From NCBI GenBank assembly GCA_905116865.2, contig CAJHNH020001100.1, positions 62,001-126,000 of the forward strand: DNA of 64,000 nucleotides, written 5' to 3'. A program made the position numbers and the translations under genes. A model generated the notes under the pieces. That model was not told where the DNA came from, did not search any database, and saw nothing but the letters and a program-made list of their open reading frames with translations. This document shows, piece by piece, positions 54,340-64,000 of the stretch; position 1 is the first letter of the stretch, and every line of letters starts with the position of its first letter. The stretch comes from Candidula unifasciata. Lineage: Eukaryota > Mollusca > Gastropoda > Stylommatophora > Geomitridae.

Positions 54340-57300
54340 TATATGTGATACTGTGGAACATGCCTTGGTACATGATCCTGTGGAACATGCCTTAATACAT
54401 ATGATACTGTGGTACTTGCCTTGGTACATGATCCTGTGGAACATGCCTTAATACATATGATACTGTGGTACTTGCCTTGGTACATATGATACTACTGATA
54501 CTATAGTACATGTCTTGGTACATATGATACTGTGGTATTTGCCTTGGTAAATATGATACTACTGATACTATAGTACATGCCTTGGTACATATGATACTGT
54601 GGAACATGCCTTAATACATATGATACTGTGGTACTTGCCTTGGTACATATGATACTACTGATACTATAGTACATGCCTTGGTACATATGATACTGTGGTA
54701 CTTGCCTTTATACATATGATACTGTGGTACTTGCCTTGGTACATATGATACTGTGGTACTTGCCTTGGTACATATGATACTGTGGTACTTGCCTTAGTAC
54801 ATATGATACTGTGGTACTTGCCATGGTACATATGATACTGTGGTTCTTGCCTTGGTACATATGATACTGTGGTACTTGCCTTGGTACATATGATACTTGC
54901 CTTGGTACATGTGATACTTGCCTTGGTACATATGATACTGTGGTACTTGCCTTTGTACATATAATACTTGCCTTGGTACATGTGATATTTGCCTTGGTAC
55001 AATTAAAACTGCAGAACTTTTCTAGGTGCATGTAATACTGTAATACTTTCCTTGGTACATGATACTGTGGTACTTGCCTTGGTACATGATCCTGTGGTAC
55101 TTGATTTGGTGCATGATACTGTGGTACTTGCCTTGGTACATGATACTGTGGTACTTGCCTTGGAACATGATACAGTGGTACTTGCCTTGGTACATATAAT
55201 ACTGCAGAACTTGCCTTGGTACATGTGATACTGTGGTACTTGCCTTGGTACATATAATACTGCAGAACTTGCCTTGGTACATGTGATACTGTGGTACTTG
55301 CCTTGGTACATGTAATACTGTGTTACTTGCCTTGGTACATATAATACTGCAAAACTTGCCTTGGTACATGTGATACTGTGGTACTTGCCTTGGTACATAT
55401 AATACTGCAGAGCTTGCCTTGGTACATGATACTGTGGTACTTGCCTTGGTATATGATACTGTGGTACTTGCCTTGATACATGTGATACTTGCCTTGGTAC
55501 ATGTGATACTGTGGTACTTGCCTTGGTACATATAATAGTGCAGAATGTGCCTTGGTACATGATACTGTGGTACTTGCCTTGGTACATGATACTGTGGTAC
55601 TTGCCTTGGTACATGTGATACTTGCCTTGGTACATGTGATACTGTGGTACTTGCCTTGGTACATATAATACTGCAGAACTTGCCTTGGTACATGTGATAC
55701 TGTGGTACTTGCCTTGGTACATATAATACTGCAGAACTTGCCTTGGTACATGATACTGTGGTACTTGCCTTGGTACATGATACTGTGGTACTTGCCTTGG
55801 TACATGTGATACTTGCCTTGGTACATGTGATACTTGCCTTGGTTCATATAATACTGCAGAACTTGCCTTGGTACATGTGACACCGTGGTACTTGCCTTGG
55901 TACATATAATACTGCAGAACTTGCCTTGGTACATGTGATACTGTGGAACTTGCCTTGGTACATGTTATACTATGGAAATTGCCTTGGTACATGTGATACT
56001 GTGGTACTTGCCTTGGTACATATAATACTGCAGAACTTGCCTTGGTACATGTGATACTGTGGTACTTGCCTTGGTACATGTGATTCTTGCCTTAGTACAT
56101 GTGATCCTGTGGTACTTGCCTTGGTACATGTGATTCTTGCCTTGGTACATATGATACTGTGGTACTTGCCTTGGTACATTTGATACTGTGGTACTTGCCT
56201 TGGTAGATGTGAATCTTGCCTTGGTACATATGATACTGTGGTACTTGCCTTGGTACATATGATACTGTGGTACTTGCCTTGGTACATATGATACTGTGGT
56301 ACTTGCCTTGGTACATATGATACTGTGGTACTTGCCTTGGTACATGATACTGTGGTACTTGCCTTGGTAAATGTAAAACTGCAGAACCTTCCTAGGTGCA
56401 TGTTACACCATAGAACTTGCCTTGGTATGTGTGATACTGTGATATTGGCCTTGGTACATATGATACTCTGGTACTTGCCATGGTACTGTGGTACTTGCAT
56501 TGGTACATAGAATACTGTGGTACTTGGCTTGGTGCATGTTATACTGTGGAACTTGCCTTAGTGCATGTTATACTGTGATACTTTCCTTGGTACATGATAC
56601 TGTGGTACTTGCCTTGGTACATACAATACTGTGGTACTTGCCTTGGTACATGTGATACTGTGATACTTGCCTTGGTACACATAATACTGCAGAACTTGAA
56701 TTGGTACATGTGATACTGTGGTACTTGCCTTGGTACATGTGATTCTTGCCTTGGTACATATGATACTGTGGTACTTGCCTTGGTAGATGTGAATTTGCCT
56801 TGGTACATATGATATTGTGGTACTTTCCTTGGTACATGTGATTTTTGCCTTGGTACATATGATACTGTGGTACTTGCCTTGGTAGATGTGAATTTGCCTT
56901 GGTACATATGATACTGTGGTACTTGCCTTGGTACATATGATACTGCGGTACTTGCCTTGGTACATATGATACTGTGGTACTTGCCTTGGTACATATGATA
57001 CTGTGGTACTTGCCTTGGTACATATGATACTGTGGTACTTGCCTTGGTAAATGTAAAACTGCAGAACCTTCCTAGGTGCATGTTACACCATAGAACTTGC
57101 CTTGGTATGTGTGATACTGTGATATTGGCCTTGGTACATATGATACTCTGGTACTTGCCATGGTACTGTGGTACTTGCATTGGTACATAGAATACTGTGG
57201 TACTTGGCTTGGTGCATGTTATACTGTGGAACTTGCCTTAGTGCATGTTATACTGTGATACTTTCCTTGGTACATGATACTGTGGTACTTGCCTTGGTAC

Positions 57301-58203
57301 ATACGATACTGTGGTACTTGCCTTGGTACATATGATACTGTGGTACTTGCCTTGGTACATGATACTGTGGTACTTGCCTTGGTACATGTGATTCTTGCCT
57401 TAGTACATATGATACTCTGGTACTTGCCTTGGTACATGATACTGTGGTACTTGGCTTGGTGCATGTTATACTGTGATACTTTCCTTGGTACATGATACTG
57501 TGGTACTTGCCTTGGTACATATAATACTGCAGAACTTGCCTTGGTACATGTGATACTGTGGTACTTGCCTTGGTACATGTGACACCGTGGTACTTGCCTT
57601 GGTACATATAATACTGCAGAACTTGCCTTGGTACATGTGATACTGTGGTACTTGCCTTGGTACATATAATACTGCAAAACTTGCCTTGGTACATGTGATA
57701 CTGTGGTACTTGCCTTGGTACATGTGATACTGTGGTACTTGCCTTGGTACATGTGATTCTTGTCTTGGTACATGATACTGTGGTACTTGTAATTCTTGCC
57801 TTAGTACATGTGATACTTGCCTTGGTACATGTGATTCTTGCCTTGGTACATATGATACTGTGGTACTTGCCTTGATACATATGATACTGTGGTACTTGCC
57901 TTGGTACATATGATACTGTGGTACTTGCCTTGGTAGAAGTGATTCTTGCCTTGGTACATGTGATATTGGCCTTGGTACATACAATACTGTGGTACTTGCC
58001 TTGGTAAATGTAGAACTGCAGAACCTTCCTAGGTGCATGTTATACCGTAGAACTTGCTTTGGTATGTGTGATACTGTGATATTGGCCTTGGTACATATGA
58101 TACTGTGGTACTTGCCATGGTACTGTGGTACTTGCCTTGGTACATAGGATACTGTGGTATTTGCCTTGGTGCATGTTATACTGTGGAACTTGCCTTGGTA
58201 CAT
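54340..58203. repeat. Large 29-bp satellite array with higher-order structure
   Basis: About 130 units of ccttggtacatrtgatactg followed by tggtacttg. All three - strand phases lack stops, so many long frames here are artefacts. A distinctive run starting ggtaaatgtaaaactgcaga occurs at 56366, 57046 and, diverged, 58003. The first two are 680 bp apart and nearly identical over about 250 bp, marking a segmental duplication. Confidence 0.93.
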
Positions 58204-59735
58204 CTTCATCTTCAGCGATCTCTGGTCATGCGCATAATCCACTGTGGGTCATAAACTGGGATGTCTTTTCAAGGTCTCTTAGGTTTCCCCAAAGCTTAGT
58301 TGTCAGTTCTACTGGGTGTTGCCATATGTCGCTTCGCAGCTCCGCCAGGAGAGGACAGTCTTGCAGGACACGTTCTGAAGTCTGTTCAGCACGAAGACAC
58401 TGGCAGAGAGCTGTTTGGCTCATACCTAATTTATATGAGTGTTTATTGAGTCTGCAGTGTCCAGTGCGTAAGCGAAAAACTGTGACTTGGTCTGTTCAGT
58501 TCAAGTGCCTCAGAAAATCTTTTCCGTAGTTATAACCAGTGTTGTTTTTCCAATCTGTTTCTGATTTTCTCTTAATGAGAGTTTTGACTTCTGGAAAAGA
58601 TAGTGGCTGGTAGATCTGTAGTTTGTTACTGCCTTCCTTGGCTAAAGCATCTGCGCTTTTATTGCCTTTGATGCCACAGTGAGACGGAATCCACTGCAAG
58701 TGAATTTCTGCCTTATTTGACAACATAGCAAGTTCCTGTGTTAGACTTTGTAGTGTGCTGTCGGTAGGTTTGGACTCAAGGGCCTGTACAGCTGACAGTG
58801 AGTCAGTGAGAAAAACTATCCTGCCTGCGGTGATTTGCAGATTGTTCATATACTGTGCTGCCATCAATAGAGCTGAGAGTTCTGCCTTGTAGTTAAAGCA
58901 AGTTCGTCCGGTGGGGGCTGCTAGGGACACAGTAGTGGCATCTGGGTGTTTTATGTAAACACCTGCCCCACCATTCGTAGTTGCCTCTTTTGCTGATCCA
59001 TCCGTGTAGATTCTTGTCCAGCTGTCCTGTGGGAACATGTTGTTGAGGTGTTCCATTGTGAGTGCTTTCTTCACTAAAGCGGGCTCAGCATCTTTGTTTC
59101 CCAGGTTCGGGATGGATGTTGACACATTGAGTGTCAATAATTCGGAGTCCCAGAGATCGAAAGATAGCTCTTCAGGTGTACATTGTTGGTTAAGTAGTGA
59201 AGAGAATGATTTTCCAAATTCCTTCGTTAGATGGTTTAGGCTTGTGCGCTTTATTAAGTTTTTTGTCCTGGCTGCCAATTTTTCGTGTAATGGGTGGTTT
59301 AGCATTCTCTTCATTTTTTCAGCATGTAGAATTGCTTTTGTCCTTCTTCTTTCTTCTAAGGGGATGATGTTGGCTGCCTTTTCCATTTCTACAATAGGTG
59401 TAGATTTTATGGCTCCCAGAATTGTACGCAGGCTTCTATTTTGCGTTTTGTCTAGTATCTGTTTATTGGAATGGGCTGCTGTTATCCATGACGATGATGC
59501 GTATTCGAGAGTTGGTCTGACTGTGCCGGTGTATACCTGCTTCAAGACACAACTGTCTGCTCCCCAAGTGGTGCCTGCCAAATTCTTCATCACACCTTGT
59601 TTTCTCAAAGCTTTTTTGTTAGTTTCTAGTATGTGATGTTTCCATGTCAGACGACTGTCAAGCTTGACTCCCAAGAAGGTTGGAGTATTGAAGCGTGGAA
59701 CAGCATCATTGTTGAATTTTAATGTTAACTTTGCC
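58204..59735 (-). pseudogene. LINE (I/Jockey-like) with RNase H domain, 5'-truncated, inserted in the satellite
   Basis: On the - strand: an RT thumb region (PTFLGVKLDSRLTWKHHI; RPTLEYASSSW), a linker, then an RNase H domain with catalytic IYTDGSA, FNYKAELSAL, FLTDSLSA and HCGIKGNKSADALAK. A frameshift at about 58500 precedes the 3' segment with LRAEQTSERVLQDCPLL. The 3' tail is GAAGATGAAGATG. Truncation within the RT domain is at 59735. The satellite word ttgccttggta occurs on both sides and may be the target duplication. An upstream satellite frame is fused to the coding frame by chance. Confidence 0.86.
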
Positions 59736-59826
59736 TTGGTACTTGATACTGTGGAACTTGCCTTGGTGCATGTTATATTGTGGAACTTGCCTTGGTACAT
59801 GATACTGTGGAACTTGCCTTGTTGAA
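59736..59826. repeat. 29-bp satellite, right remnant
   Basis: Three units of the 54340-58203 array beyond the LINE insertion. Confidence 0.9.
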
Positions 59827-60374
59827 CCCGACCGGTAACACGTGCCAAGATGACAAACTGCTTGACACACCTTATGAGAAAAGATGGTAACTTACATTAG
59901 GATCGTATATGGAAGGCTCCCAAGAAAACCATAGTAGTTGAAAAAGAAGACTGAGCAAAAAGGTTGACCAACCTATACAAGAGCCGAATATGACATGCTT
60001 AAAAATGTGTAATAAATATGAGATAGGACAGAAGAAAATTTTCCTTTTTTATTAGGCTTTGAGGTGAAGGGGCTTTCTACATTATGAATCCAGTGTTATG
60101 CCAGAAGAGCGTTGTTTATTTGTGGACAATTAGTCATGATTTAACATTTATAATTTTCATTACTGGATTATGACTTTCAGAAAGACAATCCTCAAATTGC
60201 ATATATACACTTGTTGTTACGTTGCTGAATGCCCTGTCTGCAAGATCTTTTGAGATTAAAGAACTTAAATTGATCATTGTATCATGGCTTAACATTTGTG
60301 TCTCTTTTCATCATTAAGAGATTCCTCGTTGAGTCAGACTGTGTCCATGGTTATCAGACATGGCTGTATACATC
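59827..60374. other. Unassigned intergenic
   Basis: AT-rich; nothing recognised. Confidence 0.5.
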
Positions 60375-60602
60375 ATTTTTCAGCCATGTTATAGGAAGAG
60401 GGAAAATGGAACGTGTTGTGACCACTGGAAAAATCTGTGGAAGGAGGGATAGAGGAAGACAATAAGAGAAGATTCTTGACAGTCTTGTTGCATGGCATGG
60501 AGGTGTGTCGGCACTCGAATTGATACATGCTGCAGGAGATAGCAGGTTGGGGAGAGGCATGATCGCTCACGCCAGTCGGCAAGGCACCTGATGATGATGA
60601 TG
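60375..60602 (+). pseudogene. 5'-truncated 3' end of the 48-kb LINE family
   Basis: Encodes FFSHVIGRGKMERVVTTGKI, then CGRRDRGRQ and a stop. It continues, in broken frame, as SLVAWHGGVSALELIHAAGD, the C terminus of the LINE RT protein, and ends in a (ATG)n tail at 60589-60602. It is colinear with the - strand copy at 48070-48880 and shows that copy without its insertions. Confidence 0.82.
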
Positions 60603-60699
60603 ACCGCCATATGTGTCACCTGATTTTAACCAAACTGCACTGGTGTACATCTGATTTTATTAACAAGAATAAAGAAACAAAAATCAGTGTATGATATCC

Positions 60700-61415
60700 T
60701 ATCAGTGAATATTCATACAAGAGTCACACACAGACACAGATTGTCAGTTAGCAATCATACAAGAGCTACACACACAAACACACACAGATTGTCAATTAGT
60801 AATCATACAGAAGCCACACTCACACACACAGTCAGTTAGCAATCATACAGCAGCCACAAACATGCAGTCAAAAATCACTGATGAGCCACAGACACCCACA
60901 CAGTCAGGAGATACCTACATAGTCAGCAATCATACATGAGACAACCACAGTCAGCAATCCTATCGGAGATACCTACATAGTCAGCAATCATACATGAGAC
61001 AACCACAGTCAGCAATCATACAGGAGATACCTAAATAGTCAGCAATCATACATGAGACAACCACAGTCAGCAATCATACAGGAGATACCTACATAGTCAG
61101 CAATCATACATGAGACAACCACAGTCAACAATCATACAGGAGATACCTACATAGTCAGCAATCATACATGAGACAACCACAGTCAACAATCATACAGGAG
61201 CCCCACACACACAGTCAACAATCATACAGGAGCCTCACACACACAGTCAACAATCATACAGGAGCCCCACACACACAGTCAACAATCATACAGGAGCCCC
61301 ACACACACAGTCAACAATCATACAGGAGCCCCACACACACAGAAACAATGTCAGCAATCATACAGCTGCCACACACAGTCAGTAATCACACAGAAACACT
61401 TTCAGCAATCATATA
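60700..61415. repeat. Minisatellite, ~58-bp then 34-bp unit
   Basis: cagtcagcaatcatacatga alternates with ggagatacctacatag (61-bp higher unit, 60900-61180). It then becomes a 34-bp unit, cagtcaacaatcatacagga gccccacacaca (61180-61340). Confidence 0.9.
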
Positions 61416-62032
61416 GCAGACAATGTTTTCTGTACACACTCATTCCATTCTGACAAGGCCAAACTGTATTATGCAGTATGCAAACAGTATCTTCTCCTGT
61501 GTCAATCAGTGGAGGCATTTACAGTAATTTCACCCAAACATCAGACATTTTCTAAATATCAACCAACACAGCGACTGCCCAGCAATCAACCATAACATAG
61601 TTGCAATAACAACATCAACTTATCAATCATTTAAAAAAAAAAACACACACACTTATAAAACAAATGAACAATTTGCATAATAAATGTAACAAGTTTAGAT
61701 TGTGAAATTTTTCAACAAAACAAAATCATCAGCACAACCAGCGAGCCAGCTGCAAGTCCCAGCTCTAGTCCACCTGAGGTTTTGGCCTTTTTCTTTGATT
61801 CTTTATAATAAAAACATTTGCCTTTCTCAGGATTCCAACTGAGAGGCCAGTATTCTCTCTTCATCATGGATGAAATACTTCACACACAAAATGTTTCAAT
61901 GTTTCTTCATGCATGAAATGTTTCACTTTTCTTTATGCACCATATACTTCAGTTCTTCGCACATTAAATGCTTTAATGTTCTTTACGCATGAAACACTCC
62001 ACTGTCAACACTGTAAAAATGTTTAGAAAACA
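61416..62032 (-). other. Possible 3' UTR of the - strand candidate gene
   Basis: No coding potential. Repeated short words (ttcatgcatgaaatgtttca) occur at 61870-62000. If the 62033-62326 exon is real, this is its 3' UTR. The nearest - strand AATAAA is far away, at about 60656. Confidence 0.3.
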
Positions 62033-62326
62033 TCACTTTTTCTTGAATCCTTTTCTCTGTGTGGATGCGGTCAAAAACCTACCATAACCATTCTGACGTA
62101 ACATCTCTTCATATGCTGAGATTTGGGCTGGGGTGGTGTAGGCGCCAGCAAGAAGATGCAGTCCAGGGCTGGATGGTGCAGCTGCTGCTGCAGGCGTTGT
62201 TTGCAGAAATGGACTCACAAATGCTGGATGAAGGTGAGCGTTCAAGGTCATGGCAGTAGCTGCCGCTGGAAGTGATGGCTCCAGCAAACTTGTGGACTGG
62301 CAGGAGAAGTCTGAAGGCTTAGCAAT
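62033..62326 (-). CDS. Candidate terminal exon of an unidentified gene
   Basis: On the - strand a good acceptor, TACTGTTTCAG, is followed at 62326 by a 97-codon frame ending TGA (62035-62033). The protein is non-repetitive and biased (Ala/Pro/Ser/Leu, e.g. TTPAAAAAPSSPGLHLLAG). It finishes with a well-structured segment (ISAYEEMLRQNGYGRFL) and a basic C terminus (RKGFKKK), unlike the repeat-derived frames around it. It could be the C terminus of a nuclear or regulatory protein. I do not recognise it, and no upstream exon is visible to the right. Confidence 0.45.
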   Translation of the reverse strand: MAKPSDFSCQSTSLLEPSLPAAATAMTLNAHLHPAFVSPFLQTTPAAAAAPSSPGLHLLAGAYTTPAQISAYEEMLRQNGYGRFLTASTQRKGFKKK

Positions 62327-62340
62327 CTGAAACAGTACAG

Positions 62341-62852
62341 AGAGATACATTCAAATGAGAAACATCCAGATTAGCAACAGTAGGGAGACACAGACCAAGA
62401 TTAGAAATGGCAGGGAGAGATTCACCGGGATTAGAAAAAGTAGGGAGATACACCCAGATTAGAAGCAGTAGAGAAAGATAAAGCCAGTTTGAGAAACAGT
62501 AGGGATATACACCAAGATTAGAAACAGTAGGGAGACATACACACAGATGAGAAACAGTAGGGAGACATATATAAAGAGGAGAAACAGTAGGGAGATGCAC
62601 ACAAATTAGAAATGGTGAAATAAACACAGATGAGAAACAGTAGGGAGACATACACTTAGATGACAAATAGTAGGGGAGAGATACACCCAGATTAGAGAGA
62701 ATAGGGGAGAGATACAACTAGATTAGAAACAGTAGGAAGATGTAAATGCAGATAAGAAACAGTAGGGGTGACACACATCTAGATTAGAAACAGAATGGAG
62801 ATATACACCCAGATTAGAAACAGTATGGAGATATACACCCAGATTAGAAACA
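62341..62852. repeat. Minisatellite, ~37-bp unit, left part
   Basis: Units of gattagaaacagtagggaga followed by tacacccag, directly upstream (in - sense) of the candidate exon's acceptor. It resumes at 63072. Confidence 0.9.
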
Positions 62853-62864
62853 GTAGGGAGTGAT

Positions 62865-63071
62865 GTTTGTTTGTTTTAGTATCCAGAAGCCATGAGTTGT
62901 TAACCCTTAGGCTCAGTATTATGGATATCGCAACCTTTCGGCCTTGATTCCATTGTAAATACCGTAAACCTGGGAGAAAATGTGGCTTTTCTGCCTACCC
63001 CTGGACCACAAGGAGTTCGTCACTCGCTCACCGCGCAATCCGGTTTAGCCAACTACGCTAGAGAGCCAGGC
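62865..63071 (-). mobile_element. tRNA-derived SINE with 12-bp target duplication
   Basis: The - strand head contains TAGCGTAGTTGG, an exact A box. The B box is degenerate. The 3' end is an AAACAAACAAAC tail. GTAGGGAGTGAT is duplicated at 62853-62864 and 63072-63083; the word is also part of the host array, which weakens it slightly. Confidence 0.7.
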
Positions 63072-63215
63072 GTAGGGAGTGATACATCAATATTAGAAAC
63101 AGTAGGGGGAGATACACCCAGATTAAAAACAGTAGGGAGAGATACATCCAGATAAGAAACAGTAGGGGGAGATACACCCAGATGAGAAACAGTAGATAGA
63201 GATACATTGTAAGGT
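63072..63215. repeat. ~37-bp minisatellite, right part
   Basis: Continuation of 62341-62852 beyond the SINE. Confidence 0.88.
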
Positions 63216-64000
63216 GTCATTTTCTCACTATTAATTAATGTTCCCATTTGTAAATGAGGTTAACTACTAAGCATAAATTACGTGCCCGAGTTTGGTTTAA
63301 TGGTCTCAATTACGAAGCTCAATGTATGAAAGAACAGAATAAAGTATTGAATAACTCGAGGCAAATGTGCAAACTGGCTGAAAGTGTGCTAGATAAGAAA
63401 AAGCATGAATCATGTGTGAAACGTTGGGGAACCTGAGAGGGAAACAGGTTATCTAAACTTGGAATGATTAAGAAGATGAAGACTTGTTTTCAAGGTTGAG
63501 ATAGTTGGGTCATATGGCGCTTGAAGAAGGAAAAGTGAGTGCAGCTTCAGAGATTGTGGGTGTTTCAACGGGCAGCCAACCGGGCAGAAAAACCTTATTA
63601 GGCAGTTGTGTACATACAGCTGAGAGGGCATCTGCTGTGAGATGAGTATTTCTGCTCTAGTTTATGTCTGGTAACTTTTGAAGTGTCTACAGCTGGAGGT
63701 GGTGTTTAGTCATTCTGTGAAGATGATGATGAATTCAATGGTGTCCAGTGTGTTGCCAACCTGGTCGCCCTCTGGTACAATGATGGAGGAAACAGGTGCA
63801 TAGAAATGAAGGAAGACCACAAAAACACATGCAGAAAGGAGCTCTTTTTGGTGTAAGAGGGACAGAAGAAAAATGCAAGTGAGTGCCTACAAGTTATTTG
63901 CTGTCAAAATCTTCTGGATTAACATATTTATTTAGGATACCTGACTTTATCAGTTAAACATTGGGACTATTCAAATCCTTTCTGGATATCTATAAAATCT
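63216..64000. other. Unassigned right edge
   Basis: A 60-codon + frame at 63254-63436 (containing FNGLNYEAQCMKEQNK) is coding-like in composition but has no recognisable family. It and the following 200 bases may be a decayed mobile element. No splice sites link it to the - strand exon. Confidence 0.35.

Noticed and set aside
54392..58242. Many long - strand open frames
   Set aside because: The 29-bp satellite lacks stops in all three phases on that strand; no protein signature.

Overview
This window is animal nuclear DNA, probably from a lophotrochozoan such as a mollusc. The host is my inference: genes have introns with GT/AG sites and animal-type orthology, and the transposon mix (Ty3/gypsy-like LTR elements, Polinton, Helitron, hAT, mariner, several LINEs and tRNA-derived SINEs) fits a large invertebrate genome. 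No bacterial or organelle features were seen.

The left 27 kb is one protein-coding gene on the + strand: an orthologue of DCLRE1A (SNM1A), the metallo-beta-lactamase/beta-CASP exonuclease of interstrand cross-link repair. Eight exons (500-1975, 4849-4982, 13317-13435, 14264-14407, 17760-17905, 21855-22009, 24556-24694, 26496-26692) join without a frame break into 835 residues. All metal-ligand motifs and a canonical PCNA-binding PIP box are present. The first coding exon or exons lie left of the window. The introns (0.8-8.3 kb) consist largely of private minisatellites with units from about 27 to 75 bp. Two arrays are made of decayed copies of this gene's own exon/intron junctions: the exon 7 acceptor at 23905-24555 and the exon 4 donor at 14973-15215.

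From 26.7 to 45 kb lies repeat-rich intergenic DNA. It holds a 54-bp array split by an LTR-like insert, a tRNA-derived SINE, a 60-bp array built from a retrotransposon RNase H segment, a mariner relic, a SINE-like repeat with an internal CA-rich tract, a LINE RNase H fragment, and a broken Polinton DNA polymerase B gene. The polymerase gene is split by a young 5.2-kb LTR element with a perfect 5-bp target duplication.

From 45 to 60 kb a 29-bp satellite (remnant at 45226-45372, main block 54340-59826) flanks or hosts many insertions: a rearranged inverted-repeat region with a GC-rich foldback, a LINE interrupted by a hAT MITE (8-bp TSD), two tandem Helitron-like elements each carrying a tRNA-like unit, and an RNase H-bearing LINE inside the satellite. 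The right end (60-64 kb) has more arrays, a SINE with a 12-bp target duplication, and one candidate terminal coding exon on the - strand (62033-62326) that I do not recognise.
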